Source of the DNA: Gammaproteobacteria bacterium
Lineage (GTDB): Bacteria; Pseudomonadota; Gammaproteobacteria; SG8-11
Assembly: GCA_016200445.1 (NCBI GenBank)
Contig: JACQEQ010000198.1
Location: 1-13,080 of the forward strand
Reading direction: 5' to 3'
Length of the DNA stretch: 13,080 bases
The notes under the pieces were generated by a model, which saw only the letters and a program-made list of their open reading frames with translations, searched no databases and was not told where the DNA came from. Below are positions 1 to 8,004 of the stretch, one piece after another. How positions within the stretch are numbered: the first letter of the stretch is position 1; each line of letters opens with the position of its first letter. Position numbers and translations under genes: made by a program.

Positions 1-98
1 AACAGCGGCACATCAATGTGTAACCGCACGGCCAACGATTTTTGCGAGTCGCGGTTATTGTCGGAATAACCGAAACGGGTGAGGTCGGCGAGTTTCAT
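1..98 (-). CDS. rodA: RodA (MrdB) peptidoglycan glycosyltransferase, N-terminal fragment
   Basis: This is the first 32 codons of a gene that continues beyond the left edge. The translation begins MKLADLTRFGYSDNNRDS, a soluble N-terminal tail before the first membrane helix, as in RodA proteins. The family are SEDS glycosyltransferases that polymerise lipid II in the elongasome together with PBP2. The ATG overlaps the mrdA stop as ATGA, so translation is probably coupled to the PBP2 gene. The call rests mostly on position directly after mrdA in an mre operon, because no catalytic or transmembrane part is inside the window. Confidence 0.8.
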   Translation of the reverse strand, partial: MKLADLTRFGYSDNNRDSQKSLAVRLHIDVPL

Positions 99-1945
99 GA
101 CGCAGGTTTGGGGACTAGGTAAGCGTCCAGGACTTTACGCGCGACCGGAGCCGCCGTTGAGCCGCCGTGGCCGCCGTTCTCGACAATGACGGCAATCGCG
201 ATGCGCGGATTGTCGGCGGGTGCAAAGGCCATAAACCAGGCGTGATCGCGCAGTTTCTTTGCCACTTCGGATTCTTTGTATTTTTCGTCTTGTTTCAAGC
301 CGAATACCTGAGCAGTGCCGGTTTTGCCCGCCGCCGTGTAGGTGATGTCTTTGCTAATGCCTTTCGCCGTGCCACGTGCGCCATGGATGACATGGGTCAT
401 GGCGGTGATGACGGTCGACCAATTTTCAGGAGTTTGTACCGGCACGCTGGGGAGTGCGATCGCGTCGATGGCTTGCAGCTCATTGGTGTCGGGGTCTTCG
501 AACGAGTGCACCACACGCGGTGTGCGGCGTACGCCGTGAATGCTCAAGGCAGCGGTGTTGGCCGACAGCTGTAACGGCGTGAGTGACAAATAACCTTGAC
601 CGATACCCATCGACACCGACTCGCCGGTATACCAGTTGTCTTTGCGGGCTTTACGTTTCCAGGCGCGCGACGGCAACAGGCCGGTGAATTCGTTGGGGAT
701 ATCGATGCCGGTGCGCGCGCCGAAACCGAAATAGCCCAGAAATTGCGACATGCGGTCGATGCCCATGTTTGCCGCCAGCGTATAGAAAAAAACATCGCAG
801 GATTCAGTGATGGCGCGGTCGATATCGACTGCGCCATGGCCTTCTTTTTTCCAATCGCGAAAGCGGTGCGTGTCGCCCGGCAACTGGTAGTAGCCACGGC
901 AATGTACGCCGTTAGTGGCTTCCGGCATGTGGTATTCGAGTGCGGCCATGGCGTAAAACGGTTTAATGGTGGAGCCTGGCGGATATTGCCCATTGACGGC
1001 GCGGTTATAGAGCGGCTGGTCAGGCGAGGTGAGTAATTCTTTGTAGATTTTGGTCTCGATGCCATTCACGAACAAATTGGGGTCGAACGACGGCTTGCTC
1101 GCCAGGGCCAGCACCGCTCCGGTTTGCGGGTCGATGGCGACCACTGCGCCGTTGTTGTCGCCCAGTGCGTCCATCGCGGTTTTTTGCAATAACGCGCTGA
1201 TGTTCAGATGCAAATGAGTGCCGGGTCTTGGCTCTTTACGATTGAGCACGCGGATCATGCGGCCTTGCGCATTAGTTTCCACTTCTTGGTTGCCGACAAA
1301 GCCGTGCAACACATCTTCGTATTGCTTTTCGATGCCGGTTTTACCGATGTGATTCGTGCCGTCGTAATTGTCGACATCCACCATGGTCGCGACTTCTTGC
1401 TCGTCGATGCGGCCGACATAGCCGACCACATGTGCGGCTAATTCACCTTGCGGGTAATGGCGTGTTAACGGTGCGGCCAGCTCCACGCCGGGAAACATAT
1501 AGCGGTCGAGAGCAAAGCGTGCGACTTCTTCGTCGCTCAAATGAAAACGTAGCGGAATCGTTTGGTAGGCGCGGCCATGCCGTAATTGCTTTCTGAAGCG
1601 TTGAATATCGACTTCGTCGAGGTCGATCACTTCTGACAGGCGCGCCAGTGTGTCGTTGACGCCATGCGCGCGTTCCGGTGTGATCGACAGCGTGAACGTC
1701 GGGTAGTTTTGTGCCAGCACCACGCCATCGCGGTCTAAAATCAAGCCTCGGTTGGGCGCGACCGGAAGCAAGTGAATACGATTGCTCTGCGACAAGGTGG
1801 TGTAGTGGTCATGCTGAATCATTTGCAAATACGCGAGCCGGCCGATCACAGTCAACACCAGTGCAAAAACTACGAATCCGGCGAACACGACGCGCCGTAG
1901 AAATATTTCTGTTTCGCGGAAGTGGTCTTTGATCGTGATGCGCAT
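95..1945 (-). CDS. mrdA: Penicillin-binding protein 2 (elongasome transpeptidase)
   Basis: Class B penicillin-binding protein of 616 residues that cross-links peptidoglycan during rod elongation, anchored in the inner membrane and acting in the periplasm with RodA. One N-terminal membrane helix spans about residues 18-40. The non-catalytic dimerisation domain follows (RGLILDRDG at 66-74). The transpeptidase domain carries the three active-site motifs in order: STIK at 325-328 (acylated Ser325), SCD at 382-384, and KTGT at 541-544. SCD corresponds to SSD in E. coli PBP2, so the lack of a canonical SxN is normal for this subfamily. Length matches E. coli PBP2 (633) well. The ATG at 1945 has GGAAG seven bases upstream. 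It lies 15 bases after mreD and overlaps rodA by four bases, so it is part of one transcript. Sure of the family and role. Confidence 0.97.
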   Translation of the reverse strand: MRITIKDHFRETEIFLRRVVFAGFVVFALVLTVIGRLAYLQMIQHDHYTTLSQSNRIHLLPVAPNRGLILDRDGVVLAQNYPTFTLSITPERAHGVNDTLARLSEVIDLDEVDIQRFRKQLRHGRAYQTIPLRFHLSDEEVARFALDRYMFPGVELAAPLTRHYPQGELAAHVVGYVGRIDEQEVATMVDVDNYDGTNHIGKTGIEKQYEDVLHGFVGNQEVETNAQGRMIRVLNRKEPRPGTHLHLNISALLQKTAMDALGDNNGAVVAIDPQTGAVLALASKPSFDPNLFVNGIETKIYKELLTSPDQPLYNRAVNGQYPPGSTIKPFYAMAALEYHMPEATNGVHCRGYYQLPGDTHRFRDWKKEGHGAVDIDRAITESCDVFFYTLAANMGIDRMSQFLGYFGFGARTGIDIPNEFTGLLPSRAWKRKARKDNWYTGESVSMGIGQGYLSLTPLQLSANTAALSIHGVRRTPRVVHSFEDPDTNELQAIDAIALPSVPVQTPENWSTVITAMTHVIHGARGTAKGISKDITYTAAGKTGTAQVFGLKQDEKYKESEVAKKLRDHAWFMAFAPADNPRIAIAVIVENGGHGGSTAAPVARKVLDAYLVPKPAS

Positions 1946-1960
1946 GGCTCTGCTTCCGAT

Positions 1961-2449
1961 CTACGAATGTACGAAATAACGGCGGACGGTACGCATGAAG
2001 GAGAAAAACCACGGCCACAGCAATAAGCTGGTAATCGACGGTAGCCAGTAACTCCAACCCTGTGGCGGATGTCCAGCAATGCCCTTGATCCACAGAATTA
2101 ACATCTCGCTCAGTACCAATAACAAAAATACGCTCAACGCCTGTTGCCAGATCGGGAACACGCGCATGCGTTGATGAAGTTTCAGAGTGATCCACGCGAT
2201 CAGTGCGAACGCCAGCGCGTGCTGTCCGAGCAGCGCCCCCTGCGCGACGTCCATCATGATGCCGACCAGCCAACTGGTACCTACGCCGACGCGCTCAGGC
2301 ACCATCAGGCACCAGTAAATTAGCATCATGGTGACCAGCTCGGGCCGTGCCGGCCGTAGCCAATCGGGCAATACCACGATGGTCAGTAGCAAGGCTGCAA
2401 TGAAGCTTGCGAAAATTAAACCGCCGCCGGTATGTTCGCGTAGCGCCAT
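1961..2449 (-). CDS. mreD: Rod shape-determining protein MreD
   Basis: Small integral membrane protein of 162 residues, the usual MreD length. It is very hydrophobic: likely membrane segments lie near residues 9-27, 35-55, 58-75, 78-92, 103-121 and 132-150, though exact borders are estimated by eye. MreD bridges MreC and the RodA-PBP2 synthase in the elongasome. The ATG is only six bases after the mreC stop and has just a weak Shine-Dalgarno (GGTAA), so translation is likely coupled to mreC. The C-terminus is basic (RTVRRYF), consistent with a cytoplasmic end. Identification comes from hydrophobic pattern, length and position between mreC and mrdA, since MreD is poorly conserved. Confidence 0.93.
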   Translation of the reverse strand: MALREHTGGGLIFASFIAALLLTIVVLPDWLRPARPELVTMMLIYWCLMVPERVGVGTSWLVGIMMDVAQGALLGQHALAFALIAWITLKLHQRMRVFPIWQQALSVFLLLVLSEMLILWIKGIAGHPPQGWSYWLPSITSLLLWPWFFSFMRTVRRYFVHS

Positions 2450-2455
2450 GTATAG

Positions 2456-3343
2456 TTACCGCGCTTGCGTCGCCGCGCCTGCCGCAGGAGCGGTAGCCGG
2501 GGCGTCGGTGGGTGGAGCTTGGTCACGATCCGAGAATACCAATAACACTTCACGTACTCGATCTAAGTGCGCACTGGGCGTAGCAACCACCTTGGCATAA
2601 GACTGGCGCATATCTTTTTCAACCGCTGTGACGCGCCCGACCGGAAAGCCGGAGGGAAACCGCCCGCCTAAACCGGAGGACACCAGCAGATCGCCGACTT
2701 CGACATCGGCATTGTTCGCCAGATAAGGTAATTCCAGCGAATTTTGATCGGCACTGCCGACGGCAATCGAACGTAAACCGTTGCGTAACACTTGCACCGG
2801 AATCGCACTGTTAGCGTCGGTGAGCAACATGGCGGTGCTGGAAATCGGTCCGACATGAATCACCTGCCCCATGGCGCCGTCCGAATCCAAAATCGGCTGG
2901 CCGCGAAATACGCCGTGATCGGTACCCTTATTAATCACGACCTGACGATTGGACGGGTCCATGTCTGCGGCCAGAATTTCTGCGATCAAAACTTTGTGCG
3001 TGACGCGCTGCGATGACTGTAGTAAATCCCGCAAGCGGCGGTTTTCAGTTTCTACGGCGATCAATTTTTGCAGTTCGGTTTTGTAAACCAGTTGGCGCGT
3101 GCGCAGGTCTTCAAGTTCTTGTAACAGCGCGCTGCGCGAGGTGAGCGTGTCGCCTGCCCACGAGCTGGCGCGCATCGGCGCATCGACCATAAATTGCAAT
3201 GGATAAAGCACGACAGAAACGCCTCCGCGAATACTTTCGAGGTAATTCGCGCGGTGATCTAAGGTCATGAGCACGATCGAAAGGGCGGCCAAAAACACTA
3301 ACCGGAGGGTCGCGGTCGCGCCGGCGGTAAACAGTTGTTTAAT
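2456..3343 (-). CDS. mreC: Rod shape-determining protein MreC, probable ATT start
   Basis: Bitopic elongasome protein whose periplasmic domain activates PBP2-RodA. Read from ATT at 3343 it has 295 residues. The parts are a short cytoplasmic N-terminus (IKQLFTAG), one membrane helix at about 14-27, a coiled coil at about 70-110 (QELEDLRTRQL, ETENRRLRDLL), the beta-rich MreC domain (VVINKGTDHGVFRGQPI, SSGLGGRFPSGFPVG) and a low-complexity Ala/Pro/Thr tail. The first conventional start in frame is GTG at 3298, which would cut off the cytoplasmic tail and begin inside the membrane helix without a Shine-Dalgarno. An in-frame TAG lies upstream, and between it and 3298 no ATG, GTG or TTG exists. ATT at 3343 has GGAG exactly seven bases upstream. 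The start is an inference; the gene identity is firm. If a conventional start is required, use 2456-3298. Confidence 0.93.
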   Translation of the reverse strand: MKQLFTAGATATLRLVFLAALSIVLMTLDHRANYLESIRGGVSVVLYPLQFMVDAPMRASSWAGDTLTSRSALLQELEDLRTRQLVYKTELQKLIAVETENRRLRDLLQSSQRVTHKVLIAEILAADMDPSNRQVVINKGTDHGVFRGQPILDSDGAMGQVIHVGPISSTAMLLTDANSAIPVQVLRNGLRSIAVGSADQNSLELPYLANNADVEVGDLLVSSGLGGRFPSGFPVGRVTAVEKDMRQSYAKVVATPSAHLDRVREVLLVFSDRDQAPPTDAPATAPAAGAATQAR

Positions 3344-3432
3344 GGCGAAGCTCCACTGACATGGCTAACAGGAATTGTTACGCAAAAGCATAGTTGTATA
3401 ACGACAAAACGTTTGACAACTACAGCGCAAGT

Positions 3433-4485
3433 TTATTCAACGAGGAATAATTCTCCGCCAGTTTCGTCGAGCATCTCAAGTGCCCGGCCGCCGCCGCGTG
3501 CCACGCAGGTGAGCGGATCTTCGGCGATCACGACGGGTAGGCCGGTTTCTTCTTGTAGCAAGCGATCCAGCCCGCGCAACAAGGCGCCGCCGCCGGTCAA
3601 CACCATGCCGCGTTCGGCGACATCGGAACCCAATTCGGGCGGCGTTTGTTCCAGTGCGGTTTTCACGGCGCTGACGATGCCCGACAGCGGATCTTGCAAG
3701 GCTTCCAGGATTTCATTGCTGTTGACGGTAAAGCTGCGCGGTACGCCCTCGGCCAAGTTGCGGCCTTTGATTTCAAGTTCGCGCACTTCGTCGCCGGGAT
3801 AGGCCGAGCCGATCTCATGCTTGACTTTTTCAGCGGTGGATTCGCCGATCAGCGTGCCGTAGTTGCGGCGAATATACGAGATAATCGCTTCGTCGAAACG
3901 GTCGCCGCCGATACGCACCGAGGCGGAATACACAATGCCCGACAGCGAAATGATTGCCACTTCAGTGGTGCCGCCGCCGATATCGACCACCATCGAGCCG
4001 CTGGCTTCCGACACCGGCAGACCGGCGCCGATTGCGGCGGCCATCGGTTCCTCGATTAAATACACTTCACGCGCACCGGCACCAGCGGCGGATTCTTTGA
4101 TCGCGCGGCGTTCGACCTGGGTCGAGCCGCAGGGCACGCACACCAGCACGCGCGGGCTGGGGCGAAAGAAACGAAACTTGTCCTGATGCACTTTCTTGAT
4201 AAAGTGCTGCAACATTTTTTCCGTGACGGTGAAGTCGGCGATCACACCGTCCTTCAGCGGCCGCACCGCGACGATGTTGCCCGGCGTGCGGCCGAGCATG
4301 CGCTTGGCCTCGGCGCCGACCGCAGCGATAGTGCGCGGCCCGCCGGGTCCCCGTTCTTGACGAATTGCAACTACCGACGGTTCGTTGAGAACAATCCCCT
4401 GCCCGCGCACATAAATAAGCGTATTCGCGGTGCCAAGGTCGATCGACAAATCGTTGGAGAACATTCCGGAGAGGCGGGAGAACAT
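3433..4485 (-). CDS. mreB: Rod shape-determining protein MreB (bacterial actin)
   Basis: Actin-like ATPase of 350 residues that forms membrane-bound filaments and directs the elongasome. Nucleotide-binding motifs of the actin fold are intact: phosphate-1 DLGTANT at 16-22, phosphate-2 DIGGGTT at 168-174, and the adenosine motif TGGGALLRGLD at 297-307. The start is ATG at 4485, giving MFSRLSGMFSNDLSIDLG, which matches the known MreB N-terminus including the amphipathic membrane-targeting stretch. The reading frame stays open further upstream to 4599, but that extension has no MreB-like sequence. AGGAA lies 11 bases upstream of the ATG. It is first in the operon; 89 bases separate its stop from the proposed mreC start, leaving room for extra regulation. 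The sequence is closer to gammaproteobacterial MreB than to betaproteobacterial. Confidence 0.98.
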   Translation of the reverse strand: MFSRLSGMFSNDLSIDLGTANTLIYVRGQGIVLNEPSVVAIRQERGPGGPRTIAAVGAEAKRMLGRTPGNIVAVRPLKDGVIADFTVTEKMLQHFIKKVHQDKFRFFRPSPRVLVCVPCGSTQVERRAIKESAAGAGAREVYLIEEPMAAAIGAGLPVSEASGSMVVDIGGGTTEVAIISLSGIVYSASVRIGGDRFDEAIISYIRRNYGTLIGESTAEKVKHEIGSAYPGDEVRELEIKGRNLAEGVPRSFTVNSNEILEALQDPLSGIVSAVKTALEQTPPELGSDVAERGMVLTGGGALLRGLDRLLQEETGLPVVIAEDPLTCVARGGGRALEMLDETGGELFLVE

Positions 4486-4531
4486 GATGGAATCGGTTCC
4501 TGATTTTTTTGGATGGGGAAAAATACGGCTT

Positions 4532-4560
4532 ACTCTAGCAGTGGTGTTTTGCTTCAGCAA
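4532..4560 (-). promoter_or_regulatory. Candidate sigma70 promoter of mreB operon
   Basis: Read on the minus strand, TTGCTG (4560-4555) and TAGAGT (4537-4532) are separated by exactly 17 bases. The -10 hexamer is preceded by TGC, an extended -10 (TGn) element. The -10 matches TATAAT at four of six positions, while the -35 is weak (three of six). It sits 47 bases before the mreB ATG in the 220-base gap shared with gatC. This is pattern reading only. Confidence 0.4.
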
Positions 4561-4705
4561 GGTTTGTTCCGGCCCGCGCAATGCGCAGGTCATCCACAAT
4601 AACGACCAGTTATGCGGAACACTTGAGCGGCGCGAACGTGGTAGCTACCGCACGACTATGGTAAGTTTTACGCCTTCAATTTTCCTGAGTTGAGAGAATC
4701 CTCGC

Positions 4706-4993
4706 ATGTCACTAAGTAAAGCCGATGTTGAAAAAATTGCTCACCTTGCGCGCCTGGCCATCAGCGAGCAAGACATCGAGCTGTACAGTCGCAACCTGTC
4801 CAACATCTTGGCGCTGGTCGAGCAGATGAATAAAGTGGATACCAGCGCCGTATTGCCGATGGCCCATCCGCTTGATACCGCACAACGCCTGCGCGACGAC
4901 GTGGTCACAGAAACTAACCAGCGCGAGACATTTCAGGCCATCGCACCGCAGGTAGACTGCGGTTTGTACCTCGTACCACAGGTGCTTGAGTAG
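4706..4993 (+). CDS. gatC: Asp-tRNA(Asn)/Glu-tRNA(Gln) amidotransferase subunit C
   Basis: The 95-residue GatC subunit stabilises GatA and wraps around the GatA-GatB interface in the heterotrimeric amidotransferase. Family blocks are visible: VEKIAHLARLAI near residues 8-19, PMAHPLD near 51-57, LRDDVV near 62-67, and the terminal GLYLVPQVLE. The ATG at 4706 is preceded by GAGAG about nine bases upstream. It is first in gatCAB, divergent from mreB, and 42 bases ahead of gatA. A 10-base palindrome at 4640-4649 (GGTAGCTACC) lies in the leader, but palindromes of that size are expected by chance. No convincing sigma70 promoter was found for this gene. Confidence 0.96.
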   Translation: MSLSKADVEKIAHLARLAISEQDIELYSRNLSNILALVEQMNKVDTSAVLPMAHPLDTAQRLRDDVVTETNQRETFQAIAPQVDCGLYLVPQVLE

Positions 4994-5035
4994 GTCACGC
5001 CGTTTAAGTGTAGTCGATAAAACAAAAGGACTCCT

Positions 5036-6490
5036 ATGCACACCCTCAGACTCGCCGCATTGTCCGCCGGACTCAAAGCGAAAAAATTCTCCAGCGCTGA
5101 ACTCACGCGTGGATTTTTGCAACGTATTGCCGCGCACGACAAGCAACTGAACGCCTTCGTTACCGTGGCCGAGGAGTCCGCGCTCAAGCAGGCGAACGCG
5201 GCCGATGCGCGTCTTGCAAAAGGTCAGGCTGTTGCACTTACCGGTGTGCCGCTCGCGCAGAAAGATATTTTCTGTACCCAGGGTGTAAAGACCACCTGCG
5301 GTTCCAAAATGCTCGCCAATTTCATCGCGCCTTACAGCGCAACCGTGGTGCAGCGTTGCGATGACGCCGGCATGGTGATGCTGGGCAAAACCAACATGGA
5401 CGAGTTCGCGATGGGTTCGTCGAACGAAACCAGTTATTTTGGCCCGGTGCGCAACCCCTATGATTTGAACGCCGTGCCCGGCGGTTCGTCGGGCGGTTCG
5501 GCGGCGGCGGTGGCGGCGCGGCTTGCGCCTATAGCCACCGGCACCGACACCGGCGGCTCCATTCGTCAACCTGCGGCACTTTGTAATCTGACCGGCTTGA
5601 AGCCGACCTACGGCCGCGTGTCGCGTTACGGCATGATCGCATTCGCGTCGAGTCTGGATCAGGGTGGCCCGATGGCGCGCAGCGCCGAAGACGTGGCGTT
5701 GCTGATGAACGTGATCGCCGGGTTCGACAGCAATGATTCCACTAGCGTGGATACGCCCGTGCCGGATTACACCGCAGACTTGACTAAATCGCTGGCCGGA
5801 TTACGCATCGGCATTCCGAAGGAGTTTTTCGGGCAGGGTCTTGACACTAAAGTCGAGCAAGTTATTCGCGACGCGCTCAAACAATATGAACGGCTCGGCG
5901 CCAAAATTAAAGAGATCAGTTTGCCGAATAGCGGCCTGTCGGTGCCGACCTATTACGTGGTCGCACCGGCGGAATGTTCGTCCAACCTGTCACGCTTCGA
6001 CGGCGTGCGTTACGGTTACCGCTGCGATCAACCGGTTGATTTGGTCGACCTGTACAAGCGCTCGCGCGGCGAAGGCTTCGGCGCCGAAGTAAAGCGCCGC
6101 ATCATGATCGGCACCTATGCGCTCAGCTCGGGTTACTACGACGCTTATTATTTAAAAGCGCAAAAGCTGCGCCGCCTGATCTCGGACGATTTCAAAAATG
6201 CTTACAAAGAAATCGACGTCATCATGGGCCCGACCTCGCCGACGGTCGCATTTAATCTCGGCGAAAAAACCGACGACCCGGTGACCATGTACCTGTCCGA
6301 TATCTACACCATCGCGGTGAATCTTGCCGGTATCCCCGGTATGTCAATACCCGTCGGTTTCGTCGGTCAGCGCCCGGTCGGCCTGCAATTGATGGGCAAT
6401 TATTTCGACGAAGCGCGCTTGCTGAACATTGCGCATCAATATCAACAAGCGACCGATTGGCATTTGCGTGCGCCGAAAGGTTTCGAGTAA
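5036..6490 (+). CDS. gatA: Asp-tRNA(Asn)/Glu-tRNA(Gln) amidotransferase subunit A
   Basis: Amidase-signature enzyme of 484 residues that hydrolyses glutamine and supplies ammonia through a channel to GatB, which amidates misacylated Glu-tRNA(Gln) or Asp-tRNA(Asn) in the cytoplasm. The Ser-cisSer-Lys catalytic triad is intact: Lys76 in AQKDIF, cis-Ser151 in PGGSSGGS, nucleophile Ser175 in DTGGSIRQPA. The spacing between the three equals that of S. aureus GatA (79/154/178). The family C-terminal block GIPGMSIPVG is at 422-431. Length is typical. The ATG has AGGA about five bases upstream. The gatB ATG follows 19 bases after its stop, so the two are co-transcribed. Confidence 0.98.
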   Translation: MHTLRLAALSAGLKAKKFSSAELTRGFLQRIAAHDKQLNAFVTVAEESALKQANAADARLAKGQAVALTGVPLAQKDIFCTQGVKTTCGSKMLANFIAPYSATVVQRCDDAGMVMLGKTNMDEFAMGSSNETSYFGPVRNPYDLNAVPGGSSGGSAAAVAARLAPIATGTDTGGSIRQPAALCNLTGLKPTYGRVSRYGMIAFASSLDQGGPMARSAEDVALLMNVIAGFDSNDSTSVDTPVPDYTADLTKSLAGLRIGIPKEFFGQGLDTKVEQVIRDALKQYERLGAKIKEISLPNSGLSVPTYYVVAPAECSSNLSRFDGVRYGYRCDQPVDLVDLYKRSRGEGFGAEVKRRIMIGTYALSSGYYDAYYLKAQKLRRLISDDFKNAYKEIDVIMGPTSPTVAFNLGEKTDDPVTMYLSDIYTIAVNLAGIPGMSIPVGFVGQRPVGLQLMGNYFDEARLLNIAHQYQQATDWHLRAPKGFE

Positions 6491-6509
6491 AAATTCAGAG
6501 GAATAAAAA

Positions 6510-7580
6510 ATGGAATGGGAGCCGGTCATCGGTTTAGAAATTCACGCGCAACTCGCCACCAAGAGCAAAATTTTTTCCGGCGCGGCGACTGCCTATGGCG
6601 CCGAACCGAATACGCAAGCCTGCGCGATTGATTTGGGCATGCCCGGGGTATTGCCGGTATTGAATAAAGAAGCGGTGCGCATGGCAGTGAAGTTCGGCTT
6701 GGCGGTCGGTGCTAAGATCGCGCCGCGCTCGGTGTTCGCGCGCAAAAATTACTTCTACCCCGATTTACCCAAGGGCTACCAAATAAGTCAATACGAGCTC
6801 CCCATTGTCGGCAAGGGCAGTATTGTCATTGAGCTGGATGACGGTGTAACTAAAACCGTCGGCATCACGCGCGCGCATCTGGAAGAAGATGCAGGAAAAT
6901 CCTTGCACGAGGATTTCCATGGCATGACCGGTATCGACCTGAACCGCGCCGGTACTCCGCTGTTGGAAATCGTGTCCGAGCCCGACATGCGTTCGGCTAA
7001 AGAGGCCGTTGCTTATATGAAGCGTATCCATTCGCTGGTGCGTTATCTGGAAATTTGCGACGGCAACATGCAGGAAGGTTCGTTTCGCTGCGACGCTAAC
7101 GTGTCGGTGCGGCCTAAAGGCCAGGAAAAATTCGGCACGCGCGCGGAATTGAAAAACATCAATTCATTCCGCTTCGTCGAACGCGCCATCTTGCACGAGA
7201 TCGAGCGGCAAATTGAGTTGATTGAAGGCGGCGGCAAAGTGAAGCAAGAAACGCGGCTGTACGATCCCGATAAAGACGAGACCCGCGCCATGCGCTCCAA
7301 GGAAGAAGCGATGGACTACCGCTACTTCCCCGATCCCGACTTGTTACCGGTGGAGTTGGATGCGGCCTTCATCAGCGGTGTAAAAGCCACGCTTCCGGAA
7401 TTGCCCGACCAAAAGAAAGAACGCTTCGTCGCTCAATATGGCTTGTCGACATACGACGCCGGTGTGCTCACCGCCACGCGCGAAATGGCTAACTATTTTG
7501 AACAGGTCGCGGATGTTTGCAAATCCCCCAAGCTTGCGGCCGAACTGGGTGATGGGCGATCTGTCCGGCCTACTGAATAA
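6510..7580 (+). CDS. gatB: Asp/Glu-tRNA amidotransferase subunit B, 5' part, frameshifted
   Basis: This frame encodes the catalytic kinase/transamidase core of GatB, which phosphorylates the misacylated tRNA carboxylate and transfers ammonia from GatA. Typical blocks are VIGLEIHAQL at 6-15, YFYPDLPKGYQISQYELP at 81-98, TPLLEIVSEPD at 149-159 and RAELKNINSFR at 211-221. The ATG has AGAGGA seven bases upstream. After Lys341-Leu-Ala-Ala344 the frame leaves the family sequence and stops after 12 aberrant residues at 7580, giving 356 instead of about 477 residues. The proper continuation (NWVMGDLSGLLNK) starts one base later, at 7543. One surplus base, most simply the G at 7542, explains everything: without it the gene runs 6510-7944 and codes for 477 residues. 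No homopolymer or known slippery site is visible. A sequencing error is the likeliest cause, because both parts are otherwise well preserved. Confidence 0.93.
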   Translation: MEWEPVIGLEIHAQLATKSKIFSGAATAYGAEPNTQACAIDLGMPGVLPVLNKEAVRMAVKFGLAVGAKIAPRSVFARKNYFYPDLPKGYQISQYELPIVGKGSIVIELDDGVTKTVGITRAHLEEDAGKSLHEDFHGMTGIDLNRAGTPLLEIVSEPDMRSAKEAVAYMKRIHSLVRYLEICDGNMQEGSFRCDANVSVRPKGQEKFGTRAELKNINSFRFVERAILHEIERQIELIEGGGKVKQETRLYDPDKDETRAMRSKEEAMDYRYFPDPDLLPVELDAAFISGVKATLPELPDQKKERFVAQYGLSTYDAGVLTATREMANYFEQVADVCKSPKLAAELGDGRSVRPTE

Positions 7581-7944
7581 ACACAATCTTGATGTCATGC
7601 ACAGCCCCGTCTCAGCCGCAATGCTGGGTGGCATGATTGCCCGCATCGTCGACAACACCATTTCCGGAAAAATTGCCAAGACCGTATTCGAAGCGATGTG
7701 GGCTGGCGAAGGCGATGCCGACGCGGTGATCAAAGCCAAGGGCCTGGTCCAAGTCACCGACACCGGCGCGATTGAAAAAATCATCGACGAAATTATGGCT
7801 GCGAATCCTGAACAGCTTGCGCAATTCCGCTCCGGTAAAGATAAGCTGTTCGGCTTCTTTGTCGGCCAAGTGATGAAGGCCAGCCAAGGCAAAGCGAATC
7901 CGGCGCAGTTGAATGAGTTGCTGCAGAAGAAGTTGAAGGGTTGA
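7543..7944 (+). pseudogene. gatB: GatB 3' part (tRNA-binding tail) in shifted frame
   Basis: This is the continuation of gatB in the frame one base later, 133 codons without a start of its own. It begins NWVMGDLSGLLNK and holds the end of the helical/cradle region and the YqeY-like tail domain (MLGGMIARIVDNTISGKIAKTVFEAM; RFRSGKD-like block as QFRSGKDKLFGFFVGQVMKASQGKANP), ending LQKKLKG. This tail contacts the tRNA D-loop region in characterised GatB structures. It should be joined to 6510-7541; the sum gives the normal 477 residues. An ATG at 7552 in this frame has no clear Shine-Dalgarno, so separate translation is not supported. Confidence 0.9.
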
Positions 7945-8004
7945 CATTAGGTACAAAGAATTCCCAAAGCGCTGTGCAAGCAAAAATATGGCTGGAGAGC
8001 AGCG
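7945..8004 (+). other. Leader of the ATPase-nuclease cassette
   Basis: This 60-base gap after gatB holds GGAGAG at 7994-7999, the ATPase ribosome-binding site. A consensus -35 (TTGACA) at 7941-7946 overlaps the gatB stop, but no -10 hexamer lies at proper distance, and no terminator hairpin separates gatB from the cassette. The cassette may be expressed by read-through from gatCAB or by a promoter I cannot recognise. Confidence 0.35.

Noticed and set aside
799..801. Missing SxN motif in PBP2 (SCD instead)
   Set aside because: PBP2 of E. coli has SSD at the same place, so S-x-D is normal for this subfamily.
3391..3422. Seven-base inverted repeat TAGTTGT/ACAACTA between mreB and mreC as an attenuator
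   Set aside because: The loop is 18 bases, the stem is AT-rich, and no T-run follows; it is too weak to call.
4486..4599. Upstream extension of the mreB frame adding 38 residues
   Set aside because: The extension lacks MreB similarity, and the internal ATG at 4485 gives the conserved N-terminus. It also overlaps the candidate promoter.
4640..4649. Palindrome GGTAGCTACC upstream of gatC as an operator
   Set aside because: About a dozen 10-base palindromes are expected by chance in a window of this size, and no second copy or known regulator site was seen.
4712..5569. Long open frame of 285 codons on the minus strand opposite gatC and gatA
   Set aside because: It is antisense to two clearly conserved genes, its translation is rich in His/Arg/Gly without domain pattern, and it reflects the third-position GC bias of the real genes.
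7438..7542. Start of an independent 168-residue gene overlapping gatB
   Set aside because: Before 7543 this frame is noise antagonistic to the conserved gatB frame; only the part from 7543 is GatB sequence, so it is a frameshift fragment.
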